In this document: one piece after another, positions 17,901 through 25,230 of the stretch
How positions within the stretch are numbered: position 1 is the stretch's first letter
Layout: every line of letters begins with the position of its first letter
Assembly: GCA_033852165.1 (NCBI GenBank)
Contig: JAWSUZ010000028.1
Coordinates: forward strand, 16,306 to 80,305
Length of the DNA: 64,000 bases
Reading direction: 5' to 3'
Origin: Agarilytica sp033852165
GTDB taxonomy: Bacteria > Pseudomonadota > Gammaproteobacteria > Pseudomonadales > Cellvibrionaceae
The notes under the pieces: model-generated
The model's database searches: none
What the model was told of the DNA's origin: nothing
Seen by the model: the letters and a program-made list of their open reading frames with translations, nothing else
Made by a program: the position numbers and the translations under genes

Positions 17901-18135
17901 GGGTCAGACCCACTACTGCCCCAGTAAAATGGTAGATATGAATTTGGTGTTGATCTCTCAGGCCGTATGCAGCATGGATGCTGCGTCCGAGCCCCCATGG
18001 ACGGGTTCACGGCGAGTCTGAGGGAGAAATGCCGAATTCATGTCGGTGGTAAAACGTTTTCCACTTAACCCTCCGATATAGCTAACTATTAAGGTTGTTG
18101 CATTTCATTTAATTGGGAAGTAGTGGGTCTGACCC
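17901..18135. mobile_element. MITE-like element with 16-bp perfect terminal inverted repeats
   Basis: GGGTCAGACCCACTAC at 17901-17916 is matched exactly in inverse at 18120-18135, enclosing about 235 bp with no gene. The left inner part (CAGTAAAAT..TAGATATGAATT..GTTGATCTCTCAGGCCGTATGCAGCA) recurs at 63893-64000 and, inverted, at 61280-61372. No transposase inside, so it would need mobilising in trans. It sits in the finR-like/fpr promoter region. Confidence 0.8.
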
Positions 18136-18375
18136 GAATGGCACTTCATTAAGAGCCAAATCCAATGGTTGTAAGGCTTACAGCGAGATACCGACCCCTC
18201 GTTCCTCACGCTCCGCGTGGGAATGCATATTAAACGAGGGAAATAACATCCTAATATTAAAACTGAGTACCGTATGCATTCCCACGCGGAGCGTGAGGAA
18301 TGAAAATAATGCGCTGCAACCCCTATGGCTATCTGATATTAAGACCTTAAGGAAGTGCCATTAGGGTCTGACCCC
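18126..18375. mobile_element. REP/MITE-like element stacked against the previous one
   Basis: Terminal arms GGGTCTGACCCGAATGGCACTTC and, inverted with one mismatch, GAAGTGCCATTAGGGTCTGACCCC. Inside is a long palindrome: CGTTCCTCACGCTCCGCGTG near 18201 and its inverse near 18282-18299. Copies with the same arms and core are at 19292-19661 and 51042-51383. It shares the GGGTCTGACCC end with the adjacent element, so one probably inserted next to or within the end of the other. Confidence 0.8.
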
Positions 18376-18512
18376 ATTGATTGTATCGGAAAAAGCGATG
18401 ATAGATATCCAAAAAAACTGTTTTACCGTTTTAAAATGGGAGAGTAAAGTTCTTTCCATAGCAAGGCCACCAACGGTTTTGCCTCAAACGATAAAAACCT
18501 GGGGAATAATTC

Positions 18513-19286
18513 GTGAGCTCACTATTGAAAGAACGCGTACTGGATGTACACCACTGGAACGACACGCTCTTTAGCTTTACCACCACGCGTGATCCAGGGT
18601 TTCGTTTTCGTAATGGGCACTTCACCATGATGGGGCTAGCGCAAGAAGGGCGGCCACTATTGCGTGCCTACAGTATCACCAGCGCCAACTATGAAGACCG
18701 GCTCGAATTCTTCAGCATAAAAGTCCCCGATGGCCCCCTAACCTCACAGCTGCAACACCTAAAGCCGGGTGATGAAGTGTTGGTGAACAGCAAGTCCACC
18801 GGAACACTGGTGACAGATGCACTGCTTCCTGGGCGTAACTTATACCTGATCAGCACCGGCACTGGCTTAGCGCCCTTTATGAGCATCATAAAAGACCCAG
18901 AAGTCTACGAGCTCTACGACAAAGTGATATTGACCCACGGCGTACGCTACGTTTCAGAGCTCGCCTACCGCGACACCATAGAGAACGAATTGCCCAACAA
19001 CGAGTTTTTCGGTGAAGAGATTCGCAGCAAATTGCTCTACTACCCTACAGTAACCCGCGAGGCATTCAAAAATAGTGGCCGCTTAACCGACCTGCTCATG
19101 AGTGGCCGCCTATCCCGTGACCTAGGTTTGAACGAAATAGACCCCGAGCACGATCGTTTTATGATTTGCGGCAGCCCAAGCATGCTCAAAGACACCTGTC
19201 AGATACTGGACGAACGCGGTTTTACAGAAGCGCGGCGCGGCAACCAGGGGCACTACGTGATCGAGCGGGCCTTTGTAGAATCCTAA
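18513..19286 (+). CDS. fpr: ferredoxin--NADP+ reductase
   Basis: 257 residues from a GTG start, the family's usual length. It moves electrons between NADPH and ferredoxin or flavodoxin through FAD. FAD-binding RAYSITSANYEDRLEFFSIKV and NADP-binding STGTGLAPFMSIIKDPEVYE, THGVRYVSELAY and MICGSPSMLKDTCQIL are all present, with the subclass-I C-terminal GNQGHYVIERAFVE. The divergent LysR gene is a likely regulator. Repeat elements flank it on both sides. A second, divergent reductase is encoded at 47292. Confidence 0.94.
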   Translation: MSSLLKERVLDVHHWNDTLFSFTTTRDPGFRFRNGHFTMMGLAQEGRPLLRAYSITSANYEDRLEFFSIKVPDGPLTSQLQHLKPGDEVLVNSKSTGTLVTDALLPGRNLYLISTGTGLAPFMSIIKDPEVYELYDKVILTHGVRYVSELAYRDTIENELPNNEFFGEEIRSKLLYYPTVTREAFKNSGRLTDLLMSGRLSRDLGLNEIDPEHDRFMICGSPSMLKDTCQILDERGFTEARRGNQGHYVIERAFVES

Positions 19287-19291
19287 AGGGA

Positions 19292-19661
19292 ATCAAATGG
19301 GTCAGACTCGAATGGCACTTCTTTAAGCGTAAGGTATTGATTTTATTGTCTTTTATTCTCGTTCCTCACGCTCTCGGCTTTGTCTATCCTGAGTCGCTCT
19401 ACCTCCCCCCAATCCATGGGGTCGCGCGTGGGAATGCATATCATACTCTGCATTCAATATTAGGACGTTATTCTCCTAACTTGATACGCATTCCCACGCA
19501 GAGCGTGAGGAACGAGGGGTCGGTATCTCGCTGTAAGTCTTACAACCATTGGATTTGGCTCTTAGGGAAGCGCCATTAGGGCCAGACTCGATTGAAAGTA
19601 AAGAATCTGCAGCGGCATGCTTAGGAATATGGGGGTCAATCGAGTCTGACCCCTTTGATTC
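19292..19661. mobile_element. REP/MITE-like element between fpr and sapC
   Basis: Starts with GGGTCAGACTCGAATGGCACTTC six bases after the fpr stop and ends in TCGAGTCTGACCCC. It contains CTCGTTCCTCACGCTC and its inverse GAGCGTGAGGAACGAG near 19502, as in the elements at 18126 and 51042. A GC-rich insertion (CTCGGCTTTGTC..ATCCATGGGGTCG) breaks the left half of the palindrome. The right part (19585-19661) has a second GACTCGATTGAAAG / TCAATCGAGTCTGACC pair. Confidence 0.78.
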
Positions 19662-19765
19662 TTTCATCACCTCCCCCTCCTTGCAGCAGGCGAGCGATGC
19701 CTGCTACCATTCCTATCGATTTTCACACCCGAATTTGTCAAAAACCAATAAAATAAGCGCCTATC

Positions 19766-20479
19766 ATGTCCTCATTATTGTTTTACAAAAAGCCTATACC
19801 CCTCGAAAAAGTTAAGCACGTCAAGCTCAAACTCAAGCAACCGAAAGACCTCAAGTTTGCCGAAAAAGCCAACTCAGTACCCGTGGCTGGCACCGAATTT
19901 TTTGCATGTAGCCGCAACCACCCAGTCATGTTTGTGAAAAACTCCGACGGAGGCTTCGTACCGATTGCCCTATTGTCCTTCGTATCCGATGGCAATAACC
20001 TCGGCGACCACTGGGAAGGCGTATACATTCCCGCATTTGTCCGTCGTTACCCCTTCGTACTCGAAGCCGAAAAAGGCATCGTACTATTCGACGAAGAGTC
20101 ACCACAGCTACAAGAAGAAGAGGGCGAGCGCCTCTTTAACGACGAAGGCGAATCAACCGAAACCTTGAACAACATCGTGAAATTCCTCGGCCATGTTGAA
20201 AGTGGTTTCCGCGCGACCGAAGCCTATGTGAAAGCACTTGTCGAAAAAGACCTACTTCACCCCTGCAAAAACACCATCAAATTCACCGACAACACCCTTA
20301 AACTCGACAACCTTTATGTGGTTGATGAGAAAGAGTTTGTGGAAAAATTGTCTGACGAAGAAGTTGTTGAGTGGTTCAAAAAAGGCTGGATTGCATGGAC
20401 CTATGCGCACCTCAACTCGGTAAGTTCCATCAGCGAAGTTGTGAAACGTCTTCCTAAGAAAGCAGCAGAGCCTGCATAA
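19766..20479 (+). CDS. SapC family protein
   Basis: 237 residues. The SapC family (PF07277) was named from a Campylobacter S-layer locus; its molecular role is unclear. Recognisable parts: VPVAGTEFFACSRNHPVMFVKNSDGGFVPIALLSF, ARY-type YIPAFVRRYPFVLEAEKG, and a C-terminal LDNLYVVDEKEFVEKLSDEEVVEWFKKGWI. No signal peptide or membrane segment. Monocistronic, ended by a clear terminator 41 bp downstream. Confidence 0.87.
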   Translation: MSSLLFYKKPIPLEKVKHVKLKLKQPKDLKFAEKANSVPVAGTEFFACSRNHPVMFVKNSDGGFVPIALLSFVSDGNNLGDHWEGVYIPAFVRRYPFVLEAEKGIVLFDEESPQLQEEEGERLFNDEGESTETLNNIVKFLGHVESGFRATEAYVKALVEKDLLHPCKNTIKFTDNTLKLDNLYVVDEKEFVEKLSDEEVVEWFKKGWIAWTYAHLNSVSSISEVVKRLPKKAAEPA

Positions 20480-20520
20480 GTTTCTTCTTATGGCTGAAGA
20501 GCCGTAAAGCAGATTTTAAA

Positions 20521-20547
20521 AAGCCAGCTGTATGCTGGCTTTTTTGT
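20521..20547 (+). terminator. Rho-independent terminator of sapC
   Basis: AAGCCAGC / GCTGGCTT stem with a TGTAT loop, followed by TTTTTTG. Typical intrinsic terminator. Confidence 0.88.
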
Positions 20548-20708
20548 GCTCGTGGTTTTTTGGGGTGATGCTGAGGTCAAAACATAAATACGCTGTGGCA
20601 GTGCTTTGCGATTGTAGCTATGTGGTTGAATGCAGTGTTACGCAGCCACTTAAATTTAATTAAGCTTGTGAGGAGGTAAGCTCCCAAAAATTGCACTAAC
20701 TGTTTTAA

Positions 20709-20766
20709 ACATAGCAGCCTCTGAGGGAGGGCGAGCACCCGGGGGTTGCTATGTCTATTTTTTAAT
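20709..20766 (+). terminator. second terminator-like stem-loop
   Basis: ACATAGCA (20709-20716) pairs with TGCTATGT (20747-20754) around a GC-rich, partly paired loop, followed by CTATTTTTTAA. It points as a plus-strand terminator although no plus-strand gene is visible since the sapC terminator. It may end an unrecognised small RNA in 20548-20766 or act against read-through into the convergent gene at 20783. Confidence 0.45.
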
Positions 20767-20782
20767 CTCAGCGCGCTAATAC

Positions 20783-22924
20783 TTATCTCGACAAAACATA
20801 TATCGATCTAAGTTGAGATGATTGACCGGGAGTCCTTTTACTGTAATATCTTTCGACGGCTTCATCATACGTATCTAATCCCAACTCATCCGTTAGTAGT
20901 AAAACAAAAAATCCTGACAATCCAGAAACGGCATTTGATATTTTTCCAAAGTCGACGACGTTCCCGGTTAGCGGTGAATATATTTCCATCCACCCATCAT
21001 TGCTACTGGTTAGAAAAAACATGTGCGCGACGTCAAAAGGTAGCTCTTTGTCGGCCGTGATTAGAATGTTCTCTGTGGTCATCTCAATATTTAGACTATT
21101 AAACCCAAAAACGTCATAACTGAACCCGCTAGTTAGATTTTCTTTCGTGATTTTAGTCTTGTGTATCTCTTGCAAGAAAAATATTTCAGCGTTTCCAGAT
21201 GCGAAATCAGGATATTCTGAGAACGTAATGTTGGCATATTCGACCGGAAGCCTTATATCAAAATCTAAGTCTGTGACTGAATCGAAGCTTGGATAGGTAA
21301 ACGTTCCATCTATCACGTCAAAATCGCGATAGTTAAAAAGGCGATCTAAGGGATCATCATTAGACTGCCCCTGATGAGATAAGGCCGTTATAACAGTATG
21401 CGGTCCATAGGCGATGAGGGGGATATCGCTATTTTCTAATGGGATCTCTCCGTCTAAAATCGTAGAATCCAAACTATTTAGTTCTATAATAGTAATTAAG
21501 CTTTGCTGCCCTATTGTTACTTGGCTCGCACCTTGACGGTTGTCATTTTCTACAATAAAAACAGAGCCTTTTTCATCTTCACAAATTTCTATTGCATTCC
21601 AACTAGTATAACCATTTTCAACCAACTCCACGCTAGGCTGCCTGCCACTGACCCACAATTTTGCAGTATAGGTTTCACCCAGCAATCTAATATCGTACTC
21701 AGGGCACCCGCAAGTCTCCGCACCGTCATCTCCCATCTTTATATATAGCTTGCTAGATGGATCGGCATCAACGATGAGTGAGTCTCTACCGGCCTTCAAA
21801 ATTTTAATCGTTTTTCTGTTTTCTGACTCTTCAGAAAAGGTATAAGTTTGCTCAACGCCGGAATGTTCAATCGGGTATATTGTCTGTTCACCCTCTGAAT
21901 CAAAAAAAGAAATTTCGACAGTTTCTGTGACGGTATTTCCGCATCGGTTTGTGTTATCTGACAGTGTGATGGAAAAAAATAGTGGATTGACCAGTACCGC
22001 TACTGAATCTGTCGTAACGTCCCCATCATCATCTTCAACAGAAAGCTGAAATTCTAGAGTTTCTTCTGCTTCAATATTTGGAGTGTCAAAACTCACTGAG
22101 GCACTATCAGGATTTTCGATTATTACCGGTGTTCCGGAAGTTTGCGTCCAAAGGTAACTGACAATTATGCCATCCGAATCGTCAGCGCTACCGCTTAGCT
22201 CAACAGAGTCTTGTTCGTCTACAGTGATGTCTTCCATAACGGTTACGCTAGGAGCAATGTTGGGGATTACTCTTACTTCAATCGTATCAGTCGTTGTATC
22301 TCCATCGTCGTCTTGAACAGACAGTTGAAATTCTAGCGTTTCTTCTACTTCAATATTTGGTGCTTCAAAGCTCATTAAGGGGCTATCGGAATTTAAAATC
22401 TCCACCGTTGTCCCGAATGTTTGTGTCCAAGCGTAACTGACTATAGAGCCATCTGAATCTTCTGCTGTACCGCTTAATTCAAGAGAATCTTGCTCGCCTA
22501 CGGATTGGTCTTCCACAGTAGTTACGGTAGGAGCAATGTTGGGGATTACTTTTATTTCAACGGTATCTGTTACAAATGCACCGCTATCATCGGTTACGGT
22601 AAGGGTAAAAGCTAAAGTTTCCTCTGTCGAAACTTCCGGAGAGCTAAATGTAGCGACAGCTGTATCAGAACCTTCGATATTCACTGATGGGCCGGAAGTT
22701 TGCCTCCAAGAATAACCAACCACGGAACCATCTGTGTCCGACCCAGTCCCGTTTATCGTAGCCGTTCCATATTCATTTATTGTTTGATCTGCCCCTGCAT
22801 TTGCAGTCGGTATAATATTAGATTTATCATCGTCATCCCCACCACAGGAAAGTAACACAAGGGTGGGCAAGAGTATGGCGGTTGATTTGATTAGGTGTTT
22901 GATGAAATTTGTTTTGGTTGACAT
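20783..22924 (-). CDS. large lipoprotein with three tandem PKD/REJ-like domains
   Basis: 713 residues from ATG 22924, chosen because AGGAGC lies 8 bp upstream; an upstream ATG at 22945 has no such site. Lipoprotein signal with lipobox LVLLSC, then an Asp-rich linker. Three beta-sandwich repeats of about 90 residues follow (DGSVVGYSWRQTSGPSV, DGSIVSYAWTQTFGTTV, DGIIVSYLWTQTSGTPV; each ends near AFTLTV/FQLSVxDDDGD). The remaining ~420 residues, unrecognised, include Cys pairs (RCGNTV, ETCGCPEYD, EICEDEKG). Probably outer-membrane or surface-exposed; role unknown. Monocistronic. Confidence 0.85.
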   Translation of the reverse strand: MSTKTNFIKHLIKSTAILLPTLVLLSCGGDDDDKSNIIPTANAGADQTINEYGTATINGTGSDTDGSVVGYSWRQTSGPSVNIEGSDTAVATFSSPEVSTEETLAFTLTVTDDSGAFVTDTVEIKVIPNIAPTVTTVEDQSVGEQDSLELSGTAEDSDGSIVSYAWTQTFGTTVEILNSDSPLMSFEAPNIEVEETLEFQLSVQDDDGDTTTDTIEVRVIPNIAPSVTVMEDITVDEQDSVELSGSADDSDGIIVSYLWTQTSGTPVIIENPDSASVSFDTPNIEAEETLEFQLSVEDDDGDVTTDSVAVLVNPLFFSITLSDNTNRCGNTVTETVEISFFDSEGEQTIYPIEHSGVEQTYTFSEESENRKTIKILKAGRDSLIVDADPSSKLYIKMGDDGAETCGCPEYDIRLLGETYTAKLWVSGRQPSVELVENGYTSWNAIEICEDEKGSVFIVENDNRQGASQVTIGQQSLITIIELNSLDSTILDGEIPLENSDIPLIAYGPHTVITALSHQGQSNDDPLDRLFNYRDFDVIDGTFTYPSFDSVTDLDFDIRLPVEYANITFSEYPDFASGNAEIFFLQEIHKTKITKENLTSGFSYDVFGFNSLNIEMTTENILITADKELPFDVAHMFFLTSSNDGWMEIYSPLTGNVVDFGKISNAVSGLSGFFVLLLTDELGLDTYDEAVERYYSKRTPGQSSQLRSIYVLSR

Positions 22925-23325
22925 TGCAATAGCTCCTATTGTCATTAACGTAAATCGCTTAGTCCCGTATTTTTATAGTTATAGCTTTTTAACAGTACAC
23001 CCAAGAACGTGAACTGATTTAGGTAGATCGACCTAAAGCGGCGTGATAGTACCATATCCGGGATAACCTTACACGCCCCCTACTGCCGAAAAATCCTAAG
23101 GAAACTATCAAGTCGATCAGCCAGCCATTGCGGTTGCGAGCTAATCATTCGCCACCTCTGTCGAAACTATTTTATAGTAAATATTTTTCTAGACTTTTAC
23201 TATCTATTGAATTGTTATGCAGATATGCCTTTCAACTAATTAATTAAATTAAAAGGAATTAATCCGGACAGCCATCGTTAACGCCTGATGGTTTTATTCC
23301 TGAGAAAAATTACTCGAAAGGCTAT
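22925..23325. other. 400-bp region, no gene seen
   Basis: Upstream region of the PKD lipoprotein. A/T-rich near 23170-23260, with a short inverted repeat TAGGT/ACCTA near 23018. The last 60 bp are in frame with the small coiled-coil gene at 23326 back to a TAA at 23260 and look like its missing 5' part (PDGFIPEKNYSKGY). Confidence 0.5.
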
Positions 23326-23583
23326 ATGCAGCCGGGCGAGATTTTGAGTTTGGAGAGGATTAAAACGGAGAAGCTTCCGCAGGCGGTTATTCAGGAGCAG
23401 CGGGCTGCGATTAGGGCGGCTGAACTGGAGCGAGATAATGAAAGAAGTGATAAGGAGGCTGCATTGTTGAGGGAGCAAGAATCTTTAGCTCGCGAGGAAG
23501 CATCACAGTTACGAGAAAAATTAAAAGCGGAAGAAAACGAACACTTACTCAAAAAATTACGTGACGCAGGGCTAGAGCCTTAA
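23326..23583 (+). CDS. small coiled-coil protein, possibly the 3' end of a larger gene
   Basis: 85 residues, very rich in Glu, Arg, Lys and Leu (REQESLAREEASQLREKL), ending in LLKKLRDAGLEP. A coiled coil closing in KLRxxGxxP is typical of the tail of Uma2/DUF820-type putative endonucleases, whose catalytic domain would lie upstream. Here the frame is open only about 60 bp further back, so the catalytic part is missing. I treat it as a probable decayed fragment; a genuine small protein cannot be excluded. Confidence 0.4.
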   Translation: MQPGEILSLERIKTEKLPQAVIQEQRAAIRAAELERDNERSDKEAALLREQESLAREEASQLREKLKAEENEHLLKKLRDAGLEP

Positions 23584-23965
23584 TAAATATTTGTCAGCGT
23601 TCGATATTCACGACCTTATTTCTAAATGCCCGCACTTGTGTTTTTTAGATGGGCAGATATAGATTTTCCCAGTGTTTTTTAAGACCCAAAATATACACGC
23701 ACTTGCTAAGCGTCTTTTAGTTTGAACTGACAGCTATCGAGTGGCCATTATTAGCTGCGTGTATAGTTGCGGTTGGTTGTTGTGAAATCGCTACCAACGA
23801 GAGGCGGATTAATACCCGGTGCGTATTGGCGCCCATCATGAATACCCATTGGTGAGGATCAGGAACACCGAGATCAGGTGTTCATGCCGCAAGAACACCC
23901 AATTTTAGCGCCCACAACATTAAGCCTGCTCAAGAATAAAGCCGGTCGATGATCGATTAAGAAAA
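23584..23965. other. 380-bp region, no gene seen
   Basis: No open frame of note apart from a short fragment (FMPQEHPILAPTTLSLLKNK) near 23880-23950 that I do not recognise. The repeat pair GGAACACCGAGATCAGG / GGTGTTC around 23860-23885 suggests small mobile debris. Confidence 0.35.
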
Positions 23966-24397
23966 TTATTCTTCATGATCATATTGATCTGTATACCCCT
24001 CCACCTTAGATGTTTCATTGAATACTTTCGCATCGGCGTCATCTTCAATTGAAGCGTTTTTTTCAGGCACATAGTCGCCGTCTTCTTTCATTGCTACTTC
24101 GTCATTGAAATAGTGCTCGATTGTGAATTCACACTCTACGGCGCTTACACTTTGACCGGAACAATAGGAATAGTTAGCGACAGATTCCGGGTATTCCCAA
24201 ACATCCAATCTAATAAGTATGTCTTGAGCACATGAAGTGCAGGGAGTATCTAACTGCGAGATATAGAGTATATATTCATCATCTTCAGATTCTGGACTCG
24301 TATCCTCATGAAACGTTAAAGACTTTCCATCAATGTTATACCTTTCTTTACAACGGGTGCAGACATAACTCAAATAACCTTCAATGGTGACATTCAT
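23966..24397 (-). CDS. hypothetical acidic protein with two CxxC motifs
   Basis: 143 residues, not recognised. Two CxxC knuckles (YVCTRCKERYN near residue 12 and TPCTSCAQDIL near residue 53) suggest a zinc ribbon. A very acidic second half follows (EVAMKEDGDYVPEKNASIEDDADAK). The N-terminal plan of an extended strand followed by Cys pairs recalls DUF177/YceD-like or small regulatory zinc proteins, but I see no firm match. Monocistronic. Confidence 0.6.
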   Translation of the reverse strand: MNVTIEGYLSYVCTRCKERYNIDGKSLTFHEDTSPESEDDEYILYISQLDTPCTSCAQDILIRLDVWEYPESVANYSYCSGQSVSAVECEFTIEHYFNDEVAMKEDGDYVPEKNASIEDDADAKVFNETSKVEGYTDQYDHEE

Positions 24398-24445
24398 AAA
24401 CTGATTACCTATAGAAAAATATTACATTCCGGTTTTGATAAGTCT

Positions 24446-24507
24446 ATATGTCCGGTTTGAGACATAAGCGGGCTTAGGATGACTCCATATGCCCAGTTTT
24501 AGACATA
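24446..24507. repeat. pair of 21-bp imperfect direct repeats
   Basis: 24446-24466 and 24487-24507 match at 18 of 21 positions (ATATGYCCRGTTTKAGACATA) with a 41-bp period. They lie upstream of the minus-strand gene at 24397, between it and arsC. They could be operator sites or the multiple end-repeats of a lost insertion sequence. Confidence 0.6.
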
Positions 24508-24614
24508 GGTGGGTTGCTATAAGCCTGACAGGAACGGTGTTTCAGGTTTACGGTGCATCAATAACTGCCTTTTATAGCGTATTATATCTTACGGTTTCCA
24601 CACAAAGCATGAAC

Positions 24615-25079
24615 CTAGAAACCCACCTCAAAACCCTGTTCACAAGCCTGCTCTAGTTTCCCCGTTTTGGCGAGTTCAACAAGTGCCTTTACTCGTTTCG
24701 CAATGCGTTCTATGACAGAGGCGAAAGCTTCGGCTATCTCTTCATCGCTCCCTTGAATTTTTGACGGATCGGGCAGGCCCCAATGTAATTTGCGTGTATC
24801 CCCCATCCACAGCGGGCAGCTCTCTCCTGCAGCAGAATCACAGACGGTTACAACAAGGTCGGGTTGAAAGCTCTGCATGTCCTCCCAGGATTCACTCTTT
24901 AGGCCTTCAGTCGAGACACTACGTTCGGACAAATATTTCAATGTAAGGGGGTGCACTTCGCCAACGGGCTGACTGCCAGCACTTATTGCCGTCACGATCC
25001 CTTCGCCGAGATGGTTGGTGATCGCCTCTGACAAAATACTTCGGCAACGGTTGTGTGTGCAGATATATAAAATTTTCAT
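24615..25079 (-). CDS. arsC: arsenate reductase, thioredoxin-coupled type (LMW-PTP fold)
   Basis: 154 residues. The N-terminal P-loop ICTHNRCRSILSEA is the Cx(T/H)NxCRS catalytic motif of the low-molecular-weight phosphatase fold. The redox pair VCDSAAGESCPLW supplies the two further Cys used by thioredoxin-type ArsC, followed by LHWGLPDPSK. It reduces arsenate to arsenite in the cytoplasm. No ArsR or arsenite-efflux gene is adjacent, so it is a lone gene here; a phosphatase role is less likely given the third Cys. Confidence 0.88.
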   Translation of the reverse strand: MKILYICTHNRCRSILSEAITNHLGEGIVTAISAGSQPVGEVHPLTLKYLSERSVSTEGLKSESWEDMQSFQPDLVVTVCDSAAGESCPLWMGDTRKLHWGLPDPSKIQGSDEEIAEAFASVIERIAKRVKALVELAKTGKLEQACEQGFEVGF

Positions 25080-25230
25080 GAGACGCTTCTTTTTTGGTAA
25101 CTATTCAAATAACGATTTCGGGTTTCAATTCTTAATGGCGGAACAAAGTAGATGGATAGGGGGTTATAGAAGCTAAGGTTTTAATAGGACTTTGATCTTA
25201 TGCCTATTCTAGCATTTCCTAGACTTACAA

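Noticed and set aside
17879..18010. N-terminal extension of the LysR protein
   Set aside because: The extra 44 codons are encoded by a repeat element, and the conserved HTH begins right after the Met at 17878.
24615..25079. Plain low-molecular-weight tyrosine phosphatase
   Set aside because: The extra CDSAAGESCP redox Cys pair points to thioredoxin-type ArsC.
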